Source of the DNA: Mesorhizobium sp. YC-39
GTDB lineage: Bacteria > Pseudomonadota > Alphaproteobacteria > Rhizobiales > Rhizobiaceae
Assembly: GCF_025753795.1 (NCBI RefSeq)
Contig: NZ_JAOWPS010000014.1
Location: 1 to 64,000, forward strand
Direction: 5' to 3'
DNA: 64,000 nucleotides
Part shown: one piece after another, positions 15,133 through 23,338 of the stretch
Numbering within the stretch: the first letter of the stretch is position 1
How the letters are laid out: the number at the start of each line of letters is the position of its first letter
Notes under the pieces: model-generated
Database searches by the model: none
What the model was told of the DNA's origin: nothing
What the model saw: only the letters and a program-made list of their open reading frames with translations
Made by a program: the position numbers and the translations under genes

Positions 15133-16734
15133 ATGAAGCAGGCAGGACGCATTGTCGTCATTACGGGCGCCGCGGGCGGGATCGGCCGTGCTCTGGTCGA
15201 TATTCATGCCAGGGATGGAGACACTGTTGTTGCGGTGGACCTTCCTGGCAGCGGCGTCGTTGAACTGGCCCGTCGTCTCGGCCACCCGCATTTCGGCATC
15301 GAATGCGATGTCTCGCGAGAGGAGGATATCCTCGCGCTTTACGGCCGGATCGAAGCACAGTTCGCGCGGATCGGCGTCCTTATCAACAACGCAGCGACGG
15401 GACCCACCATGGCTGCGACGGTCGACACTGGTGTTGACGCCTTCCGGCTCGGCCTGGCAGTAAACTTGATTGGACCGTTCGTCATGGCCCGCGAAGCGGC
15501 GAGGCGCATGAGGCCGGGCGGCGCCATCGTCAACGTCGCTTCGATGTCGGGCTTGGTCGCCAATCCCAAGCGCAACGCTTACGCAGCCTCGAAAGCGGGG
15601 CTGATCTCGTTGACCAAGTCGCTTGCATGCGAGTGGGCTTCTCGCGACATTCGCGTGACGGCGGTAGCGCCGGGCTACGTGCGCACGCCGATGTTGGCAA
15701 AACTGGAACGCGTGGGCAAGATGGACCTGGCGGCAGTGCGGCGCCGGGTGCCGATGGGGCGCTTGGCGCGCCCGGACGAGATTGCCCTCGCGGTGCGTTT
15801 TCTGACCAGCCCGCAGGCGCGCTACATCACCGGATCCGTGCTGGCGGTCGACGGCGGCTGGGTGCAATTCAACCAGCCGGGGGATGCGCACCCGCCGGTG
15901 GATGGGACGCCCCTGGCCGAACTCTGCCGTCCGGCCGAACGCACCGACGCGCGGATCGTGCTCGTCACGGGTGGCGCAAACGGCATAGGGGCGGCGGTCG
16001 TTCGCCGCTTTGCCGCGAACGGCGATACCGTCGTGATTGCTGATAAAGATGGCGCTGCAGCGGCAGAGCTCGCTGCAGCGCTCGACGGCGAGAACCCGGC
16101 CAAATCCGTGGACGTGACCGTCGAGAGCGAGGTGGTGGCGCTGTTCGAGGAGGTGCGAGGACGCTTCGAGCGCATCGATGTCCTCGTCAACGGTGCTGCG
16201 GTCACCGACACCTCGTTGTCGGGAACCCAACAGATACCGCAACAGATCGAACACGTCCTTGACGTCAATCTAATCGGCGCCTTCACCTGTATGCGCGAGG
16301 CAATCAAGGCGATGTGCCCTGGCGGCGTGATCCTCAACCTTGGATCGATCAACAGCTTTCTGCCAGTGGCGTCGCGCCATGCCTACGGCGCCTCCAAGGC
16401 GGGGTTGGACATTCTGACCCGATGCATGGCGGCCGAACTCGGGCCGGTCGGCATTCGGACTGCAACCGTCGCTCCTGGCTACATCCGCACGGCCGGGGTT
16501 GCTCAGTTGGCGAAGGTCGGCCGCATCGACGCGAGAGCGATCAGACGACGCATCCCGATGGGGAGGATGGGACAGCCGGAAGACGTCGCTGAGGCGGCGT
16601 TCTTCCTGGCCTCGTCTGACGCCTCATACGTCAACGGCTCCATCCTCTACGTCGACGGCGGCTGGACCTCGTTCGGCGATGCGGGAAACGCCAGCGAACT
16701 CGATAGCGAGTATTTAGCGGAGGCCGCGCGTTGA
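15133..16734 (+). CDS. Tandem short-chain dehydrogenase/reductase (two SDR domains, y4lA-related)
   Basis: 533 residues, twice the normal SDR length. The first domain (1-250) has the NAD(P) motif TGAAGGIG at 11-18, NNAAT, and the catalytic YAASK with Tyr150 and Lys154. The second domain (274-525) has TGGANGIG at 279-286, NGAAV, and YGASK with Tyr418 and Lys422. The two halves are alike to the end (APGYVRTPMLAKL against APGYIRTAGVAQL; GSVLAVDGGW against GSILYVDGGW), so this is an internal duplication with both active sites kept. It would oxidise or reduce alcohol/ketone groups made by the P450. The two halves may have different substrates or steps. Confidence 0.88.
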   Translation: MKQAGRIVVITGAAGGIGRALVDIHARDGDTVVAVDLPGSGVVELARRLGHPHFGIECDVSREEDILALYGRIEAQFARIGVLINNAATGPTMAATVDTGVDAFRLGLAVNLIGPFVMAREAARRMRPGGAIVNVASMSGLVANPKRNAYAASKAGLISLTKSLACEWASRDIRVTAVAPGYVRTPMLAKLERVGKMDLAAVRRRVPMGRLARPDEIALAVRFLTSPQARYITGSVLAVDGGWVQFNQPGDAHPPVDGTPLAELCRPAERTDARIVLVTGGANGIGAAVVRRFAANGDTVVIADKDGAAAAELAAALDGENPAKSVDVTVESEVVALFEEVRGRFERIDVLVNGAAVTDTSLSGTQQIPQQIEHVLDVNLIGAFTCMREAIKAMCPGGVILNLGSINSFLPVASRHAYGASKAGLDILTRCMAAELGPVGIRTATVAPGYIRTAGVAQLAKVGRIDARAIRRRIPMGRMGQPEDVAEAAFFLASSDASYVNGSILYVDGGWTSFGDAGNASELDSEYLAEAAR

Positions 16735-17042
16735 TTGTCGACTTTTCGCCAAGCCATGGGCTGCGGCTCATCGAAGCGAAGGACGTCCAGGCTAAAGGCC
16801 CCGGCAGCGTGCCGCCGCACTGCCTGCGATCGAAGATGTCATCTTCGGCGATGACGAAAAGGTCCCCACCGGTCGAAGCAGCTCAACCGCTCCGCGCGCG
16901 CCTGCAACCGCCGAATGGCGCGCGGTTTGCCGCAGGACCACGCCGACGCGAAGGGCTGGATCGACATCGCGGCCAACGCCTGATGCGCATGCCCAGCGCA
17001 TCCTCCGATCGGCAAACTCCCTTTGTAAGACAAGGACACACC

Positions 17043-18095
17043 ATGGAATTCGCGACCTTCATCCTGGCCGCCCAGCGCGGCTATCATCAATCGTGCGACA
17101 GCGTCATCCGCAACTCCATCGAACAGACCGTCGTTTCCGAGCAGGCAGGCTTCGGTACCGCGTGGTTCGCGGAGCACCACTTCAACAACTACAGCCTGAT
17201 TCCCTCGCCCTTGATGATGGTGGCGCACTGCGCCGGCGTGACGAGCACCATTCGCCTGGGCACTGCTGTGTGCGTGCTACCGCTCTATCAACCGCAACGC
17301 CTGCTTTCCGAGATCGGCTTCGCCGACATCGTCGCGAACGGCCGTCTCGAGCTCGGCGTCGGCTCGGGATACCAGCAATTCGAGTTCGAGCGCTTCGGCG
17401 CGAATATTGAGGAGGCGCCGGCCCTCTTTTCGGAACACTTGGACATCCTTCTGAAGGGCCTCAACCAAGACATCTTCGAGCACAACGGCCAGTATCAGAA
17501 CATACCCCCGACGGCGATTTCGGTGCGCACCGTCCAGAAGCCGACCCCGCCGATCTGGATCGCCAGCGGGCCAGCACGCATAGGCCGGGCCTATCGCGAA
17601 GGACACAATTTCTTTGTCACAGCATTCCACAACGGCTTGGAGACCTTGAGCGCGCTGCGCGAAACAATCGAGAAGACGGCGGCTTGCGAACGCAAGAATG
17701 TCACGGACGCCAAGATATCTCTGCTGCGTTGCTGCTATGCCAGCGACGACGAGGACGAGATCAACAGCTATCTCGACAACGCCCGCTTCCAGCGCCGGCT
17801 GTCCGAGGCACTGCATCAGCGCCGCCAGCAGAGCCTGGACGGTTATCTGCTGCAGGAAACGCCTACGCAGCAGGATCTCTCATTCGAAACTATGCGCCAG
17901 AACCTGCCGATCGGCAGCGTGAATCGCGTGATTGATCGCCTGCTGGAAGAAATCGATATCTTGAAACCGGACCAGATCGCTATTCAGACCCAATTGGGGG
18001 ATTTCGACCAGAAGACGATGCTGCGGCAGATCGAGCTTTGGGGCGACAAGATCATTCCAGCGATCAACAAGTCGCTCGCGCATGCCGGCGGTTGA
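17043..18095 (+). CDS. Luciferase-like flavin monooxygenase (LLM family)
   Basis: 350 residues from the ATG at 17043, which has AAGGA upstream. The frame is open back to 16731, but those ~100 residues are low-quality and overlap the SDR stop. Family features: MEFATFILAAQRGYHQ, TAWFAEHHFNNYSLIPSPLMMVAHCAG, IRLGTAVCVLPLYQPQRLLSEIGFADIVANGRLELGVGSGYQ, PPIWIASGPA. These match the bacterial-luciferase-like TIM-barrel alkanal monooxygenase group, which uses FMNH2 or F420. It needs a flavin reductase; a truncated one lies 5 kb away (22829). It is the last gene of the P450 cluster. Confidence 0.85.
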   Translation: MEFATFILAAQRGYHQSCDSVIRNSIEQTVVSEQAGFGTAWFAEHHFNNYSLIPSPLMMVAHCAGVTSTIRLGTAVCVLPLYQPQRLLSEIGFADIVANGRLELGVGSGYQQFEFERFGANIEEAPALFSEHLDILLKGLNQDIFEHNGQYQNIPPTAISVRTVQKPTPPIWIASGPARIGRAYREGHNFFVTAFHNGLETLSALRETIEKTAACERKNVTDAKISLLRCCYASDDEDEINSYLDNARFQRRLSEALHQRRQQSLDGYLLQETPTQQDLSFETMRQNLPIGSVNRVIDRLLEEIDILKPDQIAIQTQLGDFDQKTMLRQIELWGDKIIPAINKSLAHAGG

Positions 18096-18388
18096 CCGCA
18101 ACGGCTTGAACTCTCACCTCTGCCGCTTGATCGTTTCAAAGCGCGGTCAACACCGGCGCACGGAGCGTCTTGGGGTCGCTGCTTGCGATTGACTCGGGGT
18201 CGAAGGTGCAGTCAGAAAGGGATTTTTAACGAATGCCTTGCCCGGCCTCCGGCGACTGTTCCCTGGCCCCTAGCCGCAGGCAGCGTTTAGCATGCCGCTC
18301 GCACGGCGAGGCTGCCGGCTTCAGCAAAGCGTTCGCACGACGGGCCCTCAGCAAGGGCACGAGAGTTCGGTGTGTCGGAGAATTCCCG

Positions 18389-18702
18389 ATGCGTCGCGCT
18401 TTCGTCACCCGCGACGGCTCCAGACGAATGCCGCGATATCTGACCGCGATCGACGGCACGACCTGGATGACTGCGGCCGCTGTTTCAACGTCTGCTCGCG
18501 CGCGGTCTTGCATCGTTACAGCTTCGATGACGCGGGTGAAATTCTCGGCGCCCGCGACGGCGAGGGCGATGTCGCCGGCGAGCTCAATCGCATGATCATG
18601 GTTCTCGACCGCCGCGCGGCTGCATTGGCTGCCCAGTCTGCGCCCTCGTCTGCCCGAAGAACTGACAGACGCCCTGTTGCGGCGGACCGGGTCGCGGCAT
18701 GA
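18389..18702 (+). pseudogene. Broken copy of fdxB
   Basis: The start (FVTRDGSRRMPRYLTAIDGTTW) and end (VAADRVAA-like) match the intact fdxB at 41330-41650. The length of 314 bases is not a multiple of three. The first cluster cysteines are hit by a frameshift and a Cys-to-Trp change, and TGC has become TGA in the second cluster (CPKN then stop). It stands before nifQ, probably marking the original fdxB-nifQ order. Confidence 0.85.
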
Positions 18703-18735
18703 CTTGATGGGACAAACCAGAGGAGAATGGCACCT

Positions 18736-19356
18736 ATGTTCGCCCGTCACTATGGCTGGTTCATCGACCGCCAACGGCCGCGGATCGAGCTGGAAAGCGA
18801 GTTTGACCAGCATGTGCTTGGCTGTGTGCTTTCATGTGCGCTCGAGGAACTCGAGGCCGGCGAGGCGACGGCAACGGAAGCAACCGGCCTTTCGCGCGCC
18901 GAGCTGCGCGATGTCCTGTCCCGCGGGTTCCCTGCTATCCCTATCGGAGCGTTCGCTTTAGAAGAGGTGGACGAGGCCGAGCCGGATCTGGAGGAAGAAC
19001 TCCTGCGCGGCCTGCTTTTGGCGCATGCCCGGCCGGGCGACCTGGCGAGCGTCCGGTTCGCCAAGATCATCGCCCGGCGTGCCATGCGCAATGACCATCT
19101 GTGGCAGGACCTTGGACTTTTCAATCGGGCCGAGGTCAGCCGCTTGCTTGCCACGCATTTCCCAACGCTAGCGGCTGGCAATACCAAAAACATGAAATGG
19201 AAGAAGTACTTTTACCGCAAGCTTTGCGAGGCTGAAGGTTTTTCCCTATGCACCGCGCCGAGTTGCCGGAAATGCAATGATTTCGAAAGCTGCTTCGGCC
19301 CGGAGGAAGGCGAAAGTCGCCTCGCACGGATCAAGAACAGGATCGCTTTGGATTAA
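18736..19356 (+). CDS. nifQ: NifQ, molybdenum donor for FeMo-cofactor synthesis
   Basis: 206 residues from the ATG at 18736; an ATG at 18727 is in frame but sits almost on the AGAGGAG site. The C-terminus holds the NifQ metal motif C172-x4-C177-x2-C180-x5-C186 (CTAPSCRKCNDFESC). The rest is the usual helical body with MRNDHLWQDLGLFNRAEVSRLL and HFPTLAAGNTKNMKWKKYFYRKLCE. NifQ binds an Mo-Fe-S cluster and passes Mo to the NifEN/NifH scaffold. The gene follows the broken fdxB and converges with rpoN2, overlapping it by 4 bases. Confidence 0.93.
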   Translation: MFARHYGWFIDRQRPRIELESEFDQHVLGCVLSCALEELEAGEATATEATGLSRAELRDVLSRGFPAIPIGAFALEEVDEAEPDLEEELLRGLLLAHARPGDLASVRFAKIIARRAMRNDHLWQDLGLFNRAEVSRLLATHFPTLAAGNTKNMKWKKYFYRKLCEAEGFSLCTAPSCRKCNDFESCFGPEEGESRLARIKNRIALD

Positions 19357-20837
19357 GCGCCGCTTTGGTCAGCGGTACCAGGCGTCAGGCCCTGATTGGC
19401 ACTGAGCCATAAGCGCTTTTCCCGGCGCCGTTGTACGGAAGAGGGGATGTTCATCGCCTCGCGATATTTTGTGACGGTACGACGCGCGACATCGATGCCA
19501 GTTTCCTTCAGCCGGACAGCGATGTCATCGTCGGAAAGCACGTCACCTGGCGATTCGGCGGCAATTATCGCTTTGATCCGATGGCGGACAGCTTCGGCGG
19601 AGTGCGCCTCGCCGCCTTGACAGGAGACAAGCGCGACAGTGAAGAAATACTTCAGTTCGAACACCCCGCGCGGGGTAAGCATGTACTTGTTCGAGGTCAC
19701 CCGGCTCACGGTTGACTCATGCACGTTGATCGCTTCGGCGACAGTCCTGAGATTGAGAGGCCGCAGATGGGCGACGCCATGTTCCAAGAAGGCACCCTGC
19801 TGTCGCACGATTTCAGCCGTAACCTTAAGAATTGTCTTGGCGCGCTGATCGAGGCTGCGGATCAGCCAGTTCGCGTTTTGCAGGCATTCGTTGAGAAATG
19901 CTTGATCTTTCGGATTTTGGTCGGTGTGACGCGAGACTTCGGCCAAGTAGGTTTGGTTGATCAGCAGCTTGGGCAACGTGTCGGGATCAAGTTCGATCTG
20001 CCATCCGCCTCCCGGCGAGGGCGTGACCCAGACGTCGGGTATGATGGATTCCGGCGCTCCGGATTGGAATCGGTTTCCAGGCTTGGGATCGAGCGCACGG
20101 ATTTCATGCAACATGTCGAGAAGGTCTTCTTGATCGACGCCGCAAAGCTGCTTTAATGCCTGAAAATCGCGTCGTGCAAGCAGCTCGAGATTGGCAACCA
20201 AGGCTGCCATCGCCGGGTCGAACCGGTCTCGCTGGCGTAACTGTATCTCGAGACATTCGCTGAGAGTTCGAGCAAAAATTCCCGGTGGATCAAATTGCTG
20301 CAAGGTTGCGAGAACCCGTTCCAGATTGGCCTCCCGGACATTTAGGCGCTCGGCCAGCTCCGAAAGCCGTGCCTGAAGATAGCCGGTGTCTTCCAGATGA
20401 GCGGCAAGCTGGCCAGCTATCAGCCGCTCCTGCGGTGTGAATGGCGTGAGCGCGATCTGGCCAGCGACATGGTCGTGCAATGTTTCGGTGGAGGTGGTAA
20501 ACTCGTCCAAGGTAGGGCGATTACCCGGCGGGTTGTTCGTCGTGTTGCGCAGCGATTTCCAATCCCCGAGCCGTTCGGAGGCCCCGGCGCTCGTCGGCCT
20601 ATCAATGTCGTTTTCGCGTGCGCCGATCTGATCCTCCCCCGACATCGGCAAAACATCGCCAAAAGACTCGCCGTCGTTTGAAGCAGGCTCCAAAAGCGGG
20701 TTCTTCTCGAGTTCCTGCTCCACGAACTGATGCAGTTCGGCACGCGCCAGTTGCAGCAAGCGAATCGACGCAATCAGCTGAGGCGATGCGACCATAGATT
20801 GCTTCTGGCGTTGAAGCAGGCTTGCTGAGGATTGCAT
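19353..20837 (-). CDS. rpoN2: RNA polymerase sigma-54 factor RpoN2
   Basis: 494 residues. Region I (LQRQKQSMVASPQLIASIRLLQLARAELHQFVEQELEKNPLLE) is the activator-response domain. The core-binding region is in the middle. The HTH near ESTVSRVTSNKYMLTPRGVFELKYFF and the C-terminal RpoN box ARRTVTKYREAMNIPSS, which reads the -24 element, are intact. It lies 70 bases behind prxS on the same strand. Island-borne second rpoN copies serve NifA-dependent transcription, and in Rhizobium etli rpoN2 is co-transcribed with prxS. The product should act on the -24/-12 promoters in this window. Confidence 0.95.
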   Translation of the reverse strand: MQSSASLLQRQKQSMVASPQLIASIRLLQLARAELHQFVEQELEKNPLLEPASNDGESFGDVLPMSGEDQIGARENDIDRPTSAGASERLGDWKSLRNTTNNPPGNRPTLDEFTTSTETLHDHVAGQIALTPFTPQERLIAGQLAAHLEDTGYLQARLSELAERLNVREANLERVLATLQQFDPPGIFARTLSECLEIQLRQRDRFDPAMAALVANLELLARRDFQALKQLCGVDQEDLLDMLHEIRALDPKPGNRFQSGAPESIIPDVWVTPSPGGGWQIELDPDTLPKLLINQTYLAEVSRHTDQNPKDQAFLNECLQNANWLIRSLDQRAKTILKVTAEIVRQQGAFLEHGVAHLRPLNLRTVAEAINVHESTVSRVTSNKYMLTPRGVFELKYFFTVALVSCQGGEAHSAEAVRHRIKAIIAAESPGDVLSDDDIAVRLKETGIDVARRTVTKYREAMNIPSSVQRRREKRLWLSANQGLTPGTADQSGA

Positions 20838-20907
20838 GGTTAGCCCTCAAAACCGATTGGGGAGGCTCTTGGCCGTGCGTAGTGGGATCGGCGAGACGTT
20901 ACCCCCG

Positions 20908-21441
20908 TCATGCGGGGGCCTTCAGTGTTTCAAGGACGTTTTGCGGGGATGAGACACCATAAGGATCGGCCTCGCAGTTGTCGGAGAAACCTTCTTCCTC
21001 GAACCACTGCTCCACCGCGCCATTGTTGATCAGGGCGGCGTAGCGCCAGGAGCGCATGCCGAAGCCGAGATTGTCCTTGGCGACCAGCATGCCCATTTTG
21101 CGCGTGAACTCGCCGGAGCCGTCGGGAATGAGCTCGACCTTCTGCAGGCCCAAGCTCTTCGCCCACGCATTCATGACGAAGGCATCGTTGACGGAGACGC
21201 AGTAGATCGCGTCAATGCCCTCCTTCGCAAACTCGTCATAGAGCTTTTCGAAATTGGGCACTTGGTAGGTCGAGCAGGTCGGGGTGAAGGCGCCAGGCAG
21301 CGAGAACAGGACGACCCGCTTGCCCCCGAAATAGTCGTCGGATGTCTTGTCTTCCCAGCGGTATGGATTTGGCCCCTCAACGTTCTCATCACGAACACGC
21401 GTGCGAAAGGTGACGAAGGGAACCTTCTTTGTAACGGTCAT
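20908..21441 (-). CDS. prxS: Peroxiredoxin, PrxS-like (Prx5 family)
   Basis: 177 residues from the ATG at 21441, with GGAG ahead (AAAGGAGCAATAGTGATG). The active site is SLPGAFTPTCSTYQVPNFE with peroxidatic Cys56. VNDAFVMNAWAK and ELIPDGSGEFTRKMGMLV are typical of the Prx5/AhpC-TSA subgroup. A second Cys (FSDNCEADPYG) could be resolving or glutathionylated. It reduces peroxides, which matters in the highly respiring bacteroid. It is coupled to the Irr-like frame upstream (3 bases) and to rpoN2 downstream, as in the R. etli prxS-rpoN2 operon. Confidence 0.88.
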   Translation of the reverse strand: MTVTKKVPFVTFRTRVRDENVEGPNPYRWEDKTSDDYFGGKRVVLFSLPGAFTPTCSTYQVPNFEKLYDEFAKEGIDAIYCVSVNDAFVMNAWAKSLGLQKVELIPDGSGEFTRKMGMLVAKDNLGFGMRSWRYAALINNGAVEQWFEEEGFSDNCEADPYGVSSPQNVLETLKAPA

Positions 21442-21443
21442 CA

Positions 21444-22055
21444 CTATTGCTCCTTTGGAAGAAAACTGGTGCATGGTTTCATGGTTTGGGCCGATGCAGC
21501 GTCGGCCGGCATGGCGGACATGAGATGCGGACCTTTGCGGCTTTCATTCTTTTCCATCCAGTTGCCTGGGAAGCCCTTGGCTCGTTGTCTTTGTGACCCG
21601 AACGGCCGTGTCGATATGGGTGATCCGGGTGCCTTCAAGCGGCTCGAGCAGGCCTTCGACGGCGACCGCGCTGGAAGCGATATCAATGACCCGCTGCTCG
21701 TCCTTGAGGAAAAATAGAGGGGATCGGCAGTGTCGTTGTCGAAATAGGCGTGTGACGCCTCAACTGTGACGTCGCGCAAGAGCCTCGCTTCACGGAACTG
21801 CTCCGGCGTGTTGGCCAGTGACACGCCGGCGTAGGCATGGGTGGCCCTTTGATGCAGTTCTTCGGCATTCACATGCTGATGAGGACCGACAAGCAGCAAT
21901 TGGGCGAGCGCCCCACGTTTGGATGTCGGCGTCGGGCCAGATGTGCGCGGAACAGCTACCGAGCACGGATGTCTGGAGAGGATGACATCCCGATGTTTAA
22001 CCGGAATGGACCCGGTCTCCTCAGGCGCTAGTCTGGAACGTCGCCTGTTGGCCAT
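21444..22055 (-). CDS. Irr/Fur-like protein, apparently degraded
   Basis: 203 residues, starting 50 bases after a minus-strand -24/-12 promoter. Residues ~50-120 (RGALAQLLLVGPHQHVNAEELHQRATHAYAGVSLANTPEQFREARLLRDVTVEASHAYFDNDTADPLYF) follow the DNA-binding half of Irr, an iron-response regulator of the Fur family. The segment TVYNTL in the recognition helix is missing (LANTPEQF instead of LATVYNTLHQF). The histidine run that follows TxxxDHHH in Irr is replaced by DPLYF. The C-terminal 80 residues are Ser/Arg/Pro-rich and do not match the dimerisation domain, so a frameshift there is likely. It may now be only a leader for prxS. Confidence 0.5.
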   Translation of the reverse strand: MANRRRSRLAPEETGSIPVKHRDVILSRHPCSVAVPRTSGPTPTSKRGALAQLLLVGPHQHVNAEELHQRATHAYAGVSLANTPEQFREARLLRDVTVEASHAYFDNDTADPLYFSSRTSSGSLISLPARSPSKACSSRLKAPGSPISTRPFGSQRQRAKGFPGNWMEKNESRKGPHLMSAMPADAASAQTMKPCTSFLPKEQ

Positions 22056-22102
22056 GGGTTGCTCGTAGCTTTCTCTGTGCCTTTGTCGGTTCTAGTGTGT
22101 GC

Positions 22103-22118
22103 TGCAAACTCCATGCCA
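22103..22118 (-). promoter_or_regulatory. -24/-12 (sigma-54) promoter for Irr-like/prxS/rpoN2
   Basis: Read on the minus strand the site is TGGCATGGAGTTTGCA, an excellent match to TGGCACG-N4-TTGCA with GG and GC 10 bases apart. It points toward the Irr-like/prxS/rpoN2 genes, 48 bases from the first start codon. No perfect TGT-N10-ACA site was found upstream; a TGTCGT-N6-ACGACA palindrome lies at 22300-22317. This makes rpoN2 autoregulated. Confidence 0.8.
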
Positions 22119-22636
22119 TCTGACTTGAAAGCAGCGGGTTAAAGCGATCTTTTTGCCTTCAGAGAAAGGACCATGCCTTCGCCAAGACCCCGCGCCATAG
22201 TCGCTTGCCTCACGCGCACCGAGCAAAGGTGCTGCCCTGCGATTGCATCACCGGATTCTAAGGTGTTCCCTTGGAGATCGAAGGGATATCCGCCGACCGT
22301 GTCGTGAAGAGACGACATGCTGCCAATTTCCAAATCGCAGCTGAATGTTCGCGGATGCCCGTATTTTGGTCGCACCTGCGCACCGCCTCGAGCATAGGCT
22401 GGCATGTTCTCGGCGCAGCCGCGCCGGCGGCCACGATCAGCGGACGAGGAGCCGCCACGAAGGAAAGCCTGCCGGCTAAGATGGCGATCTCATCAGGCTG
22501 GCGGACGACATCACGTCGAAACCCATGTCCGCCGCGGCGATTGCGGCTTCCACAGCCCCTGCATCGACCGCCGGGTTCTTTTTCCGGCGCCGCTTTGTCG
22601 CAACCTTGCGGCGGCAGCGGTCCCATGAAACCTTTG
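22119..22636. other. Region without a recognised gene
   Basis: About 500 bases upstream of the rpoN2 operon promoter. Frames are Arg/Pro/Ala-rich on both strands. Apart from the palindrome TGTCGT-GAAGAG-ACGACA at 22300-22317 I see nothing. Confidence 0.4.
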
Positions 22637-22748
22637 TGTCCGAAGGTGGACAAAAATGTCGGAAGCCCGACCAAAGGGTGAGGGGCGGGCCGCGGAACGG
22701 AGAAGGAGTTCAACGCGGACGGTACACTAATTCGGCACGCGTCTTGAT
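22637..22748 (+). promoter_or_regulatory. Second copy of the NifA/sigma-54 promoter cassette
   Basis: TGTCCGAAGGTGGACA at 22637-22652 is a perfect NifA site (TGT-N10-ACA). TCGGCACGCGTCTTGA at 22733-22748 is the -24/-12 element, with GA at -12 as in the nifH promoter of this window. Flanking bases (AATGTCGGAAGCCCGACC, ATTCTGTCAC) match those of the P450 promoter at 12067-12200. It points to the truncated flavin reductase at 22829. Confidence 0.7.
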
Positions 22749-22828
22749 GATTCTGTCACGGCGGGCGGCAATGGCATCTCCGATGGGACCGCAGAGCGGT
22801 TGGTGATGAAGCGCTTCGTGCGGCAGCC

Positions 22829-23029
22829 GTGACAAATATGTCCACCCCGATAGAGGGAGTGGAGGGTAGGACAAGCATGGTGGGCAGACATACTGATGCG
22901 CGGGAGTTCGTGCGATTCCAGGCGGCGATGCGCGGATCTGCGGAGACGATCGCCGTCCTGACGGTCGGCGCCAGCAAAAATCGCAAGGGGCTTACCGCCA
23001 CCCGCGGCCCACTCCGGAGGGGGCCGTGA
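22829..23029 (+). pseudogene. N-terminal fragment of a flavin reductase
   Basis: From a GTG at 22829 the frame reads DAREFVRFQAAMRGSAETIAVLTVGASKNRKGLTAT, the N-terminal strand-helix of the DIM6/NTAB flavin reductase family (FRDAM-RF-TGVTVVT...GLTA). It then shifts into unrelated sequence and stops. It sits behind a NifA-type promoter. An intact version could have served the LLM monooxygenase at 17043. Confidence 0.55.
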
Positions 23030-23117
23030 CAGTCACATGCGCAGAGGCGTGCGTATCGCTTTGCGAAAAACTATGTAACGCAACGTCTTATCGGACAGCG
23101 TTCCGATAAGCACTCGC

Positions 23118-23240
23118 CAGATCTCGACCATTCTCGGCGTCAGCCCTGTCCCGGTGCGCGAAGCTCTGTTTCGCGTGTCGCATGAAGGCCTGATGGACTT
23201 TGTTCCTGAAAAGGGTTTCTACGCGAAGACGTGCCGTGTC
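23118..23240 (+). pseudogene. GntR-family regulator fragment
   Basis: The frame QISTILGVSPVPVREALFRVSHEGLMDFVPEKGFYAKT is the second half of a GntR winged helix (LGVS-tPVREAL-RL..EGLV...P.-GF.V). Nothing before or after continues the protein. Confidence 0.7.
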
Positions 23241-23338
23241 AGCCAATCGACGACTTCCTGCCGGCTTGCCGCCAGCCACCCTCAATGCTCAGGCAAGCAG
23301 GCTCTTTGACAGCCTGCTTCTTCTTTCTCTGTTATGGT

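Noticed and set aside
16731..17042. N-terminal extension of the luciferase-like monooxygenase
   Set aside because: Overlaps the SDR stop, is Arg/Pro/Ser-rich, and family members begin at MEFATF.
22300..22317. TGTCGT-GAAGAG-ACGACA as NifA site of the rpoN2 operon
   Set aside because: Spacing is N12 and not N10 between TGT and ACA; kept only as a palindrome note.
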